From Pelagibacteraceae bacterium AG-404-P08 (lineage in GTDB: Bacteria > Pseudomonadota > Alphaproteobacteria > HIMB59): 64,000 nucleotides of DNA. Numbering within the stretch: position 1 is the stretch's first letter; each line of letters opens with the position of its first letter. A model generated the notes under the pieces. That model ran no database searches. It saw only the letters and a list, made by a program, of their open reading frames with translations, and was not told where the DNA came from. The translations under genes and the position numbers were made by a program. Where the stretch lies: NCBI GenBank assembly GCA_003216195.1, contig QCJF01000002.1, positions 93,187 through 157,186 on the forward strand, written 5' to 3'. Below, one piece after another: positions 8,893-16,520 of this stretch.

Positions 8893-9357
8893 TTAAAAAT
8901 TTAAAATAGAATATTTTTTTTCCATATACTTTTGATGATAGTCCTCTGCAGGACAGTAATTCTTAACGGGTTCTATAATAGTAGTAATTTTTTGATTAAA
9001 TTGGCTTTCGTTCAATTTGTCTGTGATCTGCTTTGCTATTTCACATTGAGTTTCGTCATAATAGCCTATCAATGATCGGTATTGAGATCCTCGATCTGGG
9101 CCTTGTTGATTTAAAGTTGTCGGATCATGAATTTGATAAAAAAACTCCACAAGGTTGGTATATGAAACGAGATTTTCATCAAATTTTAATAAAACGACTT
9201 CAGCATGGTTTGTGTTACCTTTGCAAACTTCTTCGTAAGAAGTTTTATCTGTTAAGCCTTGAGAGTAGCCTACTTGGGTTTCAATCACACCTTTGATCTC
9301 AGAAAATTTTTTTTCAGGCCCCCAAAAACATCCTGCTCCAAATAATGCTTTAGACAT
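8893..9357 (-). CDS. msrA: Peptide-methionine (S)-S-oxide reductase
   Basis: A 154-residue MsrA, which repairs S-methionine sulfoxide in proteins. The catalytic motif GCFWG is at residues 9-13 with the nucleophile Cys10, followed by VGYSQG, the conserved YEEVCKGNTNHAEVV and QYRSLIGYYDE segments, and the C-terminal DYHQKY. It is a short single-domain form without a fused MsrB. Its start overlaps the end of the upstream DUF2805 gene by 8 bases, so the two are probably translated together. Confidence 0.96.
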   Translation of the reverse strand: MSKALFGAGCFWGPEKKFSEIKGVIETQVGYSQGLTDKTSYEEVCKGNTNHAEVVLLKFDENLVSYTNLVEFFYQIHDPTTLNQQGPDRGSQYRSLIGYYDETQCEIAKQITDKLNESQFNQKITTIIEPVKNYCPAEDYHQKYMEKKYSILNF

Positions 9358-9568
9358 AATCTTTTCCTTTTAATTGTGTCTTTTGGGCACTTCTTTGGTG
9401 AATTCTCTTTCTCCAAATTTCATAGCTTTTTTGTTTAATATTTTTTTTCATAATTTTTTTAACATCACCCTCATCAATTTTATAAATTTTTTTGATATGA
9501 CTAAAATCTGTTTGATCATCCCAAGCCATTTGAATTATTTCGCTAATCTGAGATTGATTAAATTTCAT
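9350..9568 (-). CDS. Small DUF2805 / TIGR03643 family protein
   Basis: A 72-residue protein that I recognise as the DUF2805 family: the segment ISEIIQMAWDDQTDFSHI, followed by a helix-turn-helix-like IKKIYKIDEGDVKKIMKKNIKQ, then SYEIWRKRIHQR. Function is unknown; the predicted helix-turn-helix look suggests nucleic-acid binding, but this is inference. It overlaps msrA by 8 bases and lies 2 bases from the end of the SMP-30 family gene upstream, so the three genes look like one leftward operon (SMP-30, DUF2805, msrA). Confidence 0.8.
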   Translation of the reverse strand: MKFNQSQISEIIQMAWDDQTDFSHIKKIYKIDEGDVKKIMKKNIKQKSYEIWRKRIHQRSAQKTQLKGKDYV

Positions 9569-9570
9569 AC

Positions 9571-10482
9571 TTAATGATACAAATCGGGGATATTTTCAGA
9601 TCTATAACAATTTGAAGCATAACCTTGTTCTTGGGTAACAAACTTAAACAGTTTTCCTGCATGGGGTTGTCTTTCTGCTTCAATGTCGTTGAGACCAACA
9701 GATGCAGTTGTAATAAAAAGCTCATTGAGATTTTTCCCACCAAAAGTGCAACTTGTTACTTTTGAAACAGGAAGTTGTAAAATTAATTTAAGTGAACCTT
9801 TTTTATCAAAACAACAAACTTTGCCACTTCCCCACATTGCTACCCATAAGTTACCATTTTTATCAACTGTCATTCCATCTGGGTTTCCATCAATATTGTT
9901 CATGGAAAGAAAAACTTTTTTATTTATTCCGGTGCCTGACAAATCATTGATAGAAAAAATATAAATAATTCTTTTTATAGAGTCAGTTACATAACCTACG
10001 TTTCTCTCGTAGTCAAAAACTGGTCCGTTTGAAATAATATATGAGTTATCTGAGTAAATTGGTTTTAAATTGGAGTCATGACATATAATTTTTCCAGTCT
10101 GAGTCTTTTGATGAATATCCATTGTTGATATCCAAATTTGTCCGTTTAAATCTATATCTGCATCATTAATCCTATTATTTGAACTTTCAAAATTGATTTT
10201 TGTAAGAAGCTGTTTTTTAGATAATGAGGGATGAATTGAATAAAGAGAGTCGTATGAACTCATGATATAATTTTTATTGTCTTGTAAAAGAATATTGGTC
10301 ACACCGTCTTGTACTGAATAGTGACGTTCTTCGTTATTATCTTGATCTGTTTCAATTATTTTATTTTCATAAATATCCACCCATAACAGCTTATCGTGCC
10401 TCCAATCCCAAATTGGTCTTTGACCTAGAACACTTTTATATGATTTATGACAAACAGATGGTTGCTCGTATTTAATTCTCAC
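9571..10482 (-). CDS. SMP-30 / gluconolactonase / LRE family protein
   Basis: A 303-residue six-bladed beta-propeller of the SMP-30 family, whose members are metal-dependent sugar lactonases. Visible family segments: LGQRPIWD near residue 20, NRINDADIDLNGQIWISTMD (substrate-binding Arg and Asn), ISNGPVFDYERNVGYVTDS (metal-ligand Asn), and GNPDGMTVDKNGNLWVAMWG (metal-ligand Asp). The first metal ligand, a Glu in the usual LGEGPxWD, is Gln21 here (codon CAA at 10420-10422), so activity may be altered or lost. A GTG start at 10482 is used. First gene of the leftward unit with DUF2805 and msrA. Confidence 0.85.
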   Translation of the reverse strand: MRIKYEQPSVCHKSYKSVLGQRPIWDWRHDKLLWVDIYENKIIETDQDNNEERHYSVQDGVTNILLQDNKNYIMSSYDSLYSIHPSLSKKQLLTKINFESSNNRINDADIDLNGQIWISTMDIHQKTQTGKIICHDSNLKPIYSDNSYIISNGPVFDYERNVGYVTDSIKRIIYIFSINDLSGTGINKKVFLSMNNIDGNPDGMTVDKNGNLWVAMWGSGKVCCFDKKGSLKLILQLPVSKVTSCTFGGKNLNELFITTASVGLNDIEAERQPHAGKLFKFVTQEQGYASNCYRSENIPDLYH

Positions 10483-10608
10483 AAAGAAGATTATAAACTA
10501 AATATTTAGATGAAAAAAGTATGTAGGAGATTTGTTTTGATTGTCTTATTGTGTTTTTAATATAGAAATTGCATGAGCGATTTGTGTTCTTATTGATTTA
10601 AGAGTTTG

Positions 10609-11025
10609 ATGAATTTAGTTAAATTATCTAAATATTTTATTTTTATTTCTTTTCTGATTATAGCAACAGGCTGTGAAACAACTGATGTAGTAGAGAAAGT
10701 AATAAAACCAGAGCCTGTACCTAAAATTATATATACCCCTGAAGTAGAGGAAACTGTTGAGGAAAATGATGAAATTGTTGAGCATTTCAAAGGTGTAGAA
10801 CTATTTTTAAATAAATCCCTAAATAATTTAATTTTAAAATATGGAAAAGTTGATTTTTCAAAAATTGAGAGTGTTTATGAATTCCACAGATATAACACTG
10901 ATAATTGTAGAGTCTTTATACAAAACAGATCTGTAGATAAAACAATAATAAATATTACGATTTACAACTATAAAAAGAATTTGTTTATCGATACATACTC
11001 AAAAGATTTGTGTACTGATATTTAA
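10609..11025 (+). CDS. Small lipoprotein of unknown function
   Basis: About 138 residues starting at ATG 10609 (a TTG directly before it is also possible). The N-terminus MNLVKLSKYFIFISFLIIAT ends in a lipobox with the modified Cys in ATGC, then an acidic, proline-containing linker, then a small domain with FLNKSLNNLILKYGKVDF and two cysteines near the end (NCRVFI, DLCTDI). The pattern resembles small alphaproteobacterial lipoproteins of SmpA/OmlA-like appearance (L..L...G.p.. then C....). Function unknown. It is followed 23 bases later by another exported small protein. Confidence 0.65.
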   Translation: MNLVKLSKYFIFISFLIIATGCETTDVVEKVIKPEPVPKIIYTPEVEETVEENDEIVEHFKGVELFLNKSLNNLILKYGKVDFSKIESVYEFHRYNTDNCRVFIQNRSVDKTIINITIYNYKKNLFIDTYSKDLCTDI

Positions 11026-11048
11026 AATAGATAATATAATTCTTAATT

Positions 11049-11447
11049 ATGAAATTTAAGTATGGGATATTTATTTTATTTTTCTCAATAAATTGTTTTG
11101 CGCATCATCCAGGAAATAAGATAGATGCTGATAAACCTTACCCTTCAATTAATTTAACAGTCATCAAAGATAAAATTGATGGTTACAATATTTTTGTAGA
11201 TTTAAAAAATTTCAATTTAAACCCCTCAGAAATTGGGGGTGAAAATATTTCAAACTCCGGATATTTGCAACTTTTTATAAATGATATAAGAGTCACAAGA
11301 ATTTATTCTGACTGGGTACACGTACCTCAACGTTTTTTTAATTTAAAAGACAACACTATCAAAATTACAATTCATTCCTATCTCCATGATCAGTTTACTA
11401 TTAAGGGGAAACCAATAGAACACATAGTAAAAGTTAACGATAATTAA
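11049..11447 (+). CDS. Small exported protein of unknown function
   Basis: A 132-residue protein with a short signal peptide (MKFKYGIFILFFSINCFA) and a mature N-terminus beginning HHPGNKIDADKPYPSINLTV. The mature part looks all-beta, with YLQLFINDIRVTRIYSDWVHVP in the middle. I recall similar alphaproteobacterial periplasmic proteins with a GHAHLY...R.Y..W.HLP motif; here most of those histidines are absent, so this is only a possible divergent relative. It probably forms an operon with the lipoprotein upstream. No function is assigned. Confidence 0.6.
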   Translation: MKFKYGIFILFFSINCFAHHPGNKIDADKPYPSINLTVIKDKIDGYNIFVDLKNFNLNPSEIGGENISNSGYLQLFINDIRVTRIYSDWVHVPQRFFNLKDNTIKITIHSYLHDQFTIKGKPIEHIVKVNDN

Positions 11448-11530
11448 ATTTAAATTAAAAAAATTTAAAAAAACTTACTCTTTGTACAAAAATTAAATGA
11501 ATTTCGGATTTTTTAAAAATAAATAGTTAC

Positions 11531-12004
11531 TCAAGCTTTATAAGGAAGTGAAGAGTGATGCAAAACTATTTTTAATATATCGTTTTCAGTTTTTTTATAT
11601 CCCCAGCTCTTATCAACTTTGACAGAGGTTCCTTCTTTGTTTATCAACGTTACCCAACCCATCCACATTGCTACATTTTGATCTATAAACACAGATGATG
11701 TTTCTGATTTGACTTCGAGCCAATCTTTAATTCCAAAACCACTGTCTGTTGGGTACTTTGGGTTATTTCCAACAAAGTATGAAAGTGCTCCCTCTTTGTC
11801 TAATCGAAATGTTTGATTACCGCCACTAAGAGTTGGTTTAAATAATACTGATCCTAACTCAAACCCATAAAGATTATCTAACATTTCGTTTGCAACTAAA
11901 GTAGCTTGATCAATACCTTTTTTTTCATAAGCCTGTGAAATTGCAATCATACTCTCTCCCCAAGCAGTACGAGCATTCGTTAAATCATTTTCATTTATTG
12001 TCAT
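11531..12004 (-). CDS. NTF2-like (SnoaL-type fold) protein of unknown function
   Basis: A 157-residue soluble protein with an AWGESMIAISQAYEKKGIDQATLVANEMLDNLYGFELGSVLFKPT opening and a later FVGNNPKYPTDSGFGIKDWLEV segment, consistent with the cone-shaped NTF2-like fold. I recognise the pattern as a conserved bacterial family (sometimes mislabelled phosphoribosyl-AMP cyclohydrolase) but know no established function. It lies 37 bases downstream of the prenyl diphosphate synthase gene on the same strand, so it may share that transcript. A short AT-rich gap of 83 bases separates it from the preceding exported protein. Confidence 0.6.
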   Translation of the reverse strand: MTINENDLTNARTAWGESMIAISQAYEKKGIDQATLVANEMLDNLYGFELGSVLFKPTLSGGNQTFRLDKEGALSYFVGNNPKYPTDSGFGIKDWLEVKSETSSVFIDQNVAMWMGWVTLINKEGTSVKVDKSWGYKKTENDILKIVLHHSSLPYKA

Positions 12005-12041
12005 TGGCTATGTGTTATCTCATATTTATAAAAATGATTAT

Positions 12042-12941
12042 TCATTTAATACGATTAACGATAAAATTAACAAGACTCGACATATATAGCAAGGGTTCCC
12101 TCTTTTTATTAAAGAAATTTTGCATTGCTTTGTAATTTCTATTTTGAATCAGTTTTAAATAGTTAATACATTCAGTACGATTAAGCTTATATGCAATATT
12201 TGCTTTTTGTGAGTCTTTTTTAATTTTCTTTCCAACTTTTTTCTCATTGCCCCATCTATCAAGCATATCATCAGTAACTTGAAAAATTTTTCCAATTGTA
12301 TCTCCAATTTTTTTTAGCTCTCTTTTTTTATTTAAATTTAATTTTTTTACAGTTAGAAGAAGATTGAAACATAAACTGAATAATGCACCTGTTTTTAAAA
12401 GATGCATTGTCTCTATATCCTTTATTGTTGAATTTTTTTTCATGTAAATATCCATGGATTGTCCAGCAATCAAACCCTCCAAACCGTTAGCTTTTGAAAG
12501 CATCTGTATTGATTTGATTTTCTGATTATCAGAGAGATTTTTTGACTCTGCTAGCGTTTTTACTGACAAAACTTGAAACATATCTCCAGCTAAAACAGCA
12601 GTGGCCTCATCAAATTTTTTATGCACAGTTAATTTACCCCTTCTATAGTCATCGTTATCCATAGACGGTAAATCATCGTGGATTAATGAGTGCAGGTGAA
12701 CACATTCTATCGAAAGGGCAAAGTCATCTAATATTTTCGGCTTAATATTTAAATATAAACCCATTCGAAAAAGCAAGAACGGTCTAATCCTCTTTCCACC
12801 AGTTTTGGCAAAATAAATCATTGCCTTTTTAATTCGTTTATCGGGTGACTTTAATTTTTCGATATGGCTTATAAGCTTTTTATCAAAATTTAAAGAAAAT
12901 GATTTGATTTGCTTTTTCTCGAAGTTTTCACTTATTTTCAT
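12042..12941 (-). CDS. Short-chain prenyl diphosphate synthase (FPP or GGPP synthase)
   Basis: A 299-residue trans-polyprenyl synthetase. The first Asp-rich motif is DDLPSMDNDD at residues 89-98 followed by RRG, and the second is DDMLD in FQVTDDMLDRWG; GGKRIRPFLL binds the allylic diphosphate. It condenses IPP with allylic diphosphates. In E. coli IspA a Tyr sits five residues before the first motif and in CrtE-type GGPP synthases usually a small residue; here it is His84, so product length is not settled. Because crtB needs GGPP and no other crtE is in the window, this gene beside proteorhodopsin may serve as crtE. It runs divergently from the opsin gene. Confidence 0.88.
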   Translation of the reverse strand: MKISENFEKKQIKSFSLNFDKKLISHIEKLKSPDKRIKKAMIYFAKTGGKRIRPFLLFRMGLYLNIKPKILDDFALSIECVHLHSLIHDDLPSMDNDDYRRGKLTVHKKFDEATAVLAGDMFQVLSVKTLAESKNLSDNQKIKSIQMLSKANGLEGLIAGQSMDIYMKKNSTIKDIETMHLLKTGALFSLCFNLLLTVKKLNLNKKRELKKIGDTIGKIFQVTDDMLDRWGNEKKVGKKIKKDSQKANIAYKLNRTECINYLKLIQNRNYKAMQNFFNKKREPLLYMSSLVNFIVNRIK

Positions 12942-12945
12942 TTAA

Positions 12946-13155
12946 TTACAAGTTATCCAAGTAATGAGAGGTGTGATTATCGAAAATAAATACAATTACA
13001 CCTATAAAAACAAGGTAAACAAAGAAATTAATGATTTTCTTAGTTTTTTTGTTATTTATGTAGCTTTTATTGAATTTCAGTATTATCCATAGCAATAATG
13101 TGGATAAAAAGAATAAAAACCCATTAAATAGTACACTATCTTGAAAAATAGCCAT
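12946..13155 (-). CDS. Small membrane protein
   Basis: 69 residues from ATG 13155 (a GTG at 13167 would add four). Two hydrophobic segments, FLFFLSTLLLWIILKF and FFVYLVFIGVIVFIF, are separated by a lysine/asparagine-rich loop, so a two-helix membrane protein is predicted. It ends 4 bases before the prenyl diphosphate synthase start on the same strand, suggesting co-transcription from a promoter that faces away from proteorhodopsin. I do not recognise the family. It could be a chance frame, but the position and membrane pattern favour a real gene. Confidence 0.45.
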   Translation of the reverse strand: MAIFQDSVLFNGFLFFLSTLLLWIILKFNKSYINNKKTKKIINFFVYLVFIGVIVFIFDNHTSHYLDNL

Positions 13156-13228
13156 TTTTTTACCCACTATACTCCCAAAATATATTAATAAAAGTCATAT
13201 TAAGTATTTTTTTTTTGCAATTTATACC

Positions 13229-13234
13229 TATAAT
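13229..13234 (+). promoter_or_regulatory. Candidate -10 box of the proteorhodopsin promoter
   Basis: A perfect TATAAT lies 71 bases before the opsin start codon, in the 150-base gap between divergent genes. The region 17 bases further upstream is a T-rich run (13206-13212) with no good -35 hexamer; a TTGCAA at 13215-13220 is too close to pair with it. The call rests on the hexamer and on position only. Confidence 0.35.
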
Positions 13235-13293
13235 CCCCTGAAATTAGCAAATCCTTACTTTTGGATTCTGTTATAAGTTTTAGAACTTAAGAA

Positions 13294-13299
13294 AAGGAG
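13294..13299 (+). promoter_or_regulatory. Strong Shine-Dalgarno site of proteorhodopsin
   Basis: AAGGAG sits 6 bases before the ATG at 13306. Most genes in this window have weak or no recognisable ribosome binding site, so this near-consensus site fits an abundantly made protein and supports the chosen start. Confidence 0.75.
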
Positions 13300-13305
13300 T
13301 ACTCA

Positions 13306-14073
13306 ATGATTAAGTTTTTAAAATCAATGGCTATCCCAACAGCTGCTCTAGTGGCACTGCCAGGAATAGCTTCTGCGAGCGTTGGCTTAGCGCCAGACGA
13401 CTTTGTTGGGATATCTTTTTGGGTTATCTCAATGTGTATGGTTGCCGCTACTGCATTCTTTTTTCTAGAAACTAACAACGTATCAGGTAAGTGGAAGACA
13501 TCTCTTGCACTTGGTGGTCTTGTTTGTCTAGTTGCCGCAGTACACTACTTCTATATGAGAGAAGTATGGGTAACAACAGGTGATACACCTACTGTTTATA
13601 GATATGTTGACTGGTTAATCACTGTTCCATTACAGATGATTGAATTCTACATTATCCTTGCTGCAGTTGCTGCAGTGTCAGCTGGTATTTTCTGGAGACT
13701 GTTAATCGGTACTTTAGTGATGCTTGTTGCTGGTTATGCTGGTGAAGCTGGCTTCATCAACGCATGGGCAGGATTCATTGTAGGTCTAGCTGGTTGGGCA
13801 TACATTTTATATGAAATTTTTGCTGGTGAAGCTGGTAAAGCTGCTGCTGACAAATGTCCTGCAGCTGTTCAAACAGCTTTCAACACAATGAGATGGATCG
13901 TTACAGTTGGTTGGGCAATTTATCCATTAGGATATTTCTTCGGTTACTTAACTGGAGGAGCTGATGCTGTAACTCTAAACGTTATCTATAACGTTGCTGA
14001 CGTTGTGAATAAGATTGCTTTTGTCGCAGTTATTTGGGCTGCTGCTGTAGCATCTTCAGGCAAAAAAGCTTAA
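13306..14073 (+). CDS. Proteorhodopsin, predicted blue-absorbing proton pump
   Basis: A 255-residue seven-helix microbial rhodopsin with a cleavable signal peptide (MIKFLKSMAIPTAALVALPG, then IASA). Key residues: His80, proton acceptor Asp102 (in YRYVDWLITVPLQ), Glu113 as proton donor, and Schiff-base Lys236 (NVADVVNKIAFV). The acceptor-Thr-donor motif is D-T-E, the outward proton-pump type. The tuning position is Gln110 (105 in the classic numbering), which in this family gives blue absorption. It has a near-consensus ribosome site and is followed by an intrinsic terminator, then the carotenoid/retinal genes. Codons look richer in GC than in the neighbours, as expected for high expression. 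Confidence 0.98.
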   Translation: MIKFLKSMAIPTAALVALPGIASASVGLAPDDFVGISFWVISMCMVAATAFFFLETNNVSGKWKTSLALGGLVCLVAAVHYFYMREVWVTTGDTPTVYRYVDWLITVPLQMIEFYIILAAVAAVSAGIFWRLLIGTLVMLVAGYAGEAGFINAWAGFIVGLAGWAYILYEIFAGEAGKAAADKCPAAVQTAFNTMRWIVTVGWAIYPLGYFFGYLTGGADAVTLNVIYNVADVVNKIAFVAVIWAAAVASSGKKA

Positions 14074-14094
14074 TAAAGCTTTATAACCTATTTA

Positions 14095-14128
14095 AACCAG
14101 GCAAGGCTAACTTGCCTGGTTTTTTTTT
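14095..14128 (+). terminator. Intrinsic terminator after proteorhodopsin
   Basis: A perfect 11-bp stem, AACCAGGCAAG (14095-14105) with CTTGCCTGGTT (14111-14121), a 5-base loop and a run of T through 14128. It is the clearest terminator in the window. It separates the opsin message from crtI, which starts 28 bases further on, so the carotenoid genes depend on read-through or on a promoter inside or just after this element. Confidence 0.93.
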
Positions 14129-14155
14129 GTCTAAATTTCATATACTTTAACTATC

Positions 14156-15643
14156 TTGAGTAAGAGAGTTGTAGTTATTGGCGGGGGTTTTGGAGGACTA
14201 GCTGCTGCCCTAAGGTGCAGAAAACTTGGTTTTGATGTCACGCTGCTTGAAAGACTTAACATGCTTGGCGGAAGAGCAAGAGTTTTCGAAAAAGACGGTT
14301 ACAGACACGATGCTGGACCAACTGTTATAACAGCGCCCTTTTTATTTGAAGAACTTTTTGAATTATTTGGTGAAAACTTAAAAGATTACTTAAATTTTAA
14401 ATCCTTAGATCCTTGGTACAGATTTTACTTTCACAATGGAAAAACTTTTGATTATCGACCATCTATCGAAGATACAAATAATGAAATAAGAAAATTTGAT
14501 GAAAATGATGTTGATGGGTATGACAAATTATTAAAAACTTCAAAAGATATTTTTGAGATAGGTTTCGAAAAGTTATCGGATAAGCCATTTATTTCCTTTT
14601 GGGAAATGGCAAAGCAAATTCCGTCGTTAATAAAACTCAAAAGTTATTTAACAGTCAGTCAATTGGTAAATAGCAAATTAAAAAATAAGTATCTGCGGAA
14701 GGCATTTTCGATACATCCTTTATTAGTTGGGGGCAATCCGTTCACTACAACATCTATATATGCATTAATACACTATCTTGAAAGAAAGTGGGGGGTGTAC
14801 TTTTGCATGGGAGGCACAGGTAAAATTGTGAGAGAGTTGGAAAATTTAATGTTAAGAAATGGTATTACAATTAATAAAGAAACCGATGTAGAGCAAATTT
14901 CCATTATAAATGGTAAAGCAGAAAACGTGGTGCTTAATAACGGAAAAAAAATACCTGCGGATCTTGTGATTTGTAATGCAGATCCCCCTACAGTTTACAG
15001 TGAAATGTTACCATCAGAATACTCTAGAGATAGTCTTCTCAAACCTAAGAAATTTACACATTACTCTATGGGCCTTTATGTACTTTTTTTTGGATCGAAG
15101 AAAAAATTCTCTGATGTTGCTCACCACACTATTTGGATGTCTGAAAGATATAAAGAGCTCCTTCACGATATTTTTGAGAAAAAGATTTTGACTGAGGATT
15201 TTTCACTTTATCTTCATCGTCCAACAGCAACAGATGATACTTTTGCACCAGAAGGATGTGATAGTTTTTATGTGTTATGCCCTGTTCCTAATCTTCAAGG
15301 AAATGTTCAATGGAATTCAGAGGGTCCGAAACTTAAGGATAGAATAGTTGAAGCACTGGATAAAACTATTATGCCAGGACTAAAAGAAAACATTGAGGCA
15401 GAATTCTGGATGACTCCTGAGGATTTTAAAAATGATTATAGATCAAAATACGGAGCTGGATTTTCCGTGGCACCAATTTTTTCTCAATCAGCATGGTTTC
15501 GCTATCACAACAAAGATAAGAAAATACCAAATTTATATTTTTCAGCTGCGGGATCACATCCAGGTGCCGGAATACCTGGCGTATTGTGCTCTGCTAAGGT
15601 AATAGAGAAGCTTATAATTAAGGATTTCAAAGTTAGTCATTAA
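14156..15643 (+). CDS. crtI: Phytoene desaturase
   Basis: A 495-residue FAD-dependent carotenoid desaturase converting phytoene to lycopene. The N-terminal dinucleotide-binding motif is VVVIGGGFGGLAAALRC, followed by LGGRARVFEKDGYRHDAGPTVI as in CrtI; the C-terminal signature FSAAGSHPGAGIPGVLCSAK is intact. The start is TTG at 14156, forced by the GxGxxG position. It opens the tightly packed crtI-crtB-crtY-blh block, only 28 bases after the opsin terminator. Confidence 0.96.
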   Translation: MSKRVVVIGGGFGGLAAALRCRKLGFDVTLLERLNMLGGRARVFEKDGYRHDAGPTVITAPFLFEELFELFGENLKDYLNFKSLDPWYRFYFHNGKTFDYRPSIEDTNNEIRKFDENDVDGYDKLLKTSKDIFEIGFEKLSDKPFISFWEMAKQIPSLIKLKSYLTVSQLVNSKLKNKYLRKAFSIHPLLVGGNPFTTTSIYALIHYLERKWGVYFCMGGTGKIVRELENLMLRNGITINKETDVEQISIINGKAENVVLNNGKKIPADLVICNADPPTVYSEMLPSEYSRDSLLKPKKFTHYSMGLYVLFFGSKKKFSDVAHHTIWMSERYKELLHDIFEKKILTEDFSLYLHRPTATDDTFAPEGCDSFYVLCPVPNLQGNVQWNSEGPKLKDRIVEALDKTIMPGLKENIEAEFWMTPEDFKNDYRSKYGAGFSVAPIFSQSAWFRYHNKDKKIPNLYFSAAGSHPGAGIPGVLCSAKVIEKLIIKDFKVSH

Positions 15644-15644
15644 G

Positions 15645-16520
15645 GTGACATCATTTAAAACAAATACCTATAGCATTAAATCGGAAGGTAAAAGTTTTTA
15701 TTGGGCAAGTTTTTTTTTACCCAAAAAAAATAGAATTGCAGCTTCAAGGCTCTATAGCATATGTCGATATCTAGATGATGTGGCAGATAATTCGAAGTTA
15801 GATACCTCTTCTCAAATAAAAAATATATTTAATCAAATAAAAGAAAATGAGAGCTCTGAGATAAATATCTTTTTTAAAAAAAATAATATTAACCTTGGTA
15901 TTTTAAAGGATCTAATAGATGGTTTGATCAGTGATCAGCAAAACGTCAGAGTTACAGATGAGAAAGAATTAATAGATTACTCATACAAGGTTGCTGGAAC
16001 AGTGGGTTTAATGATGTTACCAATAATTAATACCAAAGATGCTGAAGCAAGAAAGCATGCTATTGATTTAGGAATTGCTATGCAACTAACAAATATTGCA
16101 AGAGATGTTTACGAGGACGCAAAAATGAATAGGTTATATCTACCAAAAGAATGGTTAGGACAAGTCTCAATAAGTGACCTATTAGATAATAAGTTAGATG
16201 ATCAAAAAAAAAAGTTGATTGAATTATCTATTAAAAATTTAATAGAACTCTCTGATAAATTCTATGCGAACGGTTTTTCTGGCATGAAATTTATTCCTCT
16301 TAGAACCAGACTAGCAATATTTTTTGCAGCAAAAATTTACAAAGGAATTGGGGAAAAGATTAAAAGTGGTGGTTATGCTTACAAGCTTGAAAGAATTTAT
16401 TTAAACAAAATAGAAAAGTTATGGATTACAATAATTTCTATACCTGAATTTTTATTTTTAAAAAATATTTTTAAATCCTACAAACCAATTAGGGGCTCTT
16501 TTAAAAATGAAAATATATGA
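15645..16520 (+). CDS. crtB: Phytoene synthase
   Basis: A 291-residue squalene/phytoene synthase joining two GGPP molecules head to head. The two Asp-rich magnesium-binding motifs are DDVAD at residues 44-48 (in YSICRYLDDVAD) and NIARDVYED at residues 150-158, followed by MNRLYLP. It begins at GTG 15645, one base after the crtI stop, and overlaps crtY by 14 bases, so translation is likely coupled through the operon. Confidence 0.96.
   Translation: MTSFKTNTYSIKSEGKSFYWASFFLPKKNRIAASRLYSICRYLDDVADNSKLDTSSQIKNIFNQIKENESSEINIFFKKNNINLGILKDLIDGLISDQQNVRVTDEKELIDYSYKVAGTVGLMMLPIINTKDAEARKHAIDLGIAMQLTNIARDVYEDAKMNRLYLPKEWLGQVSISDLLDNKLDDQKKKLIELSIKNLIELSDKFYANGFSGMKFIPLRTRLAIFFAAKIYKGIGEKIKSGGYAYKLERIYLNKIEKLWITIISIPEFLFLKNIFKSYKPIRGSFKNENI

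Noticed and set aside
10510..10560. 16-codon frame (MKKVCRRFVLIVLLCF) before the small lipoprotein gene
   Set aside because: Too short, no clear ribosome site and no leader-peptide features such as a run of one regulatory amino acid.
13215..13220. TTGCAA as -35 box for proteorhodopsin
   Set aside because: It is only 8 bases from the TATAAT at 13229, far from the 16-18 base spacing needed, and no good -10 lies at the right distance downstream.
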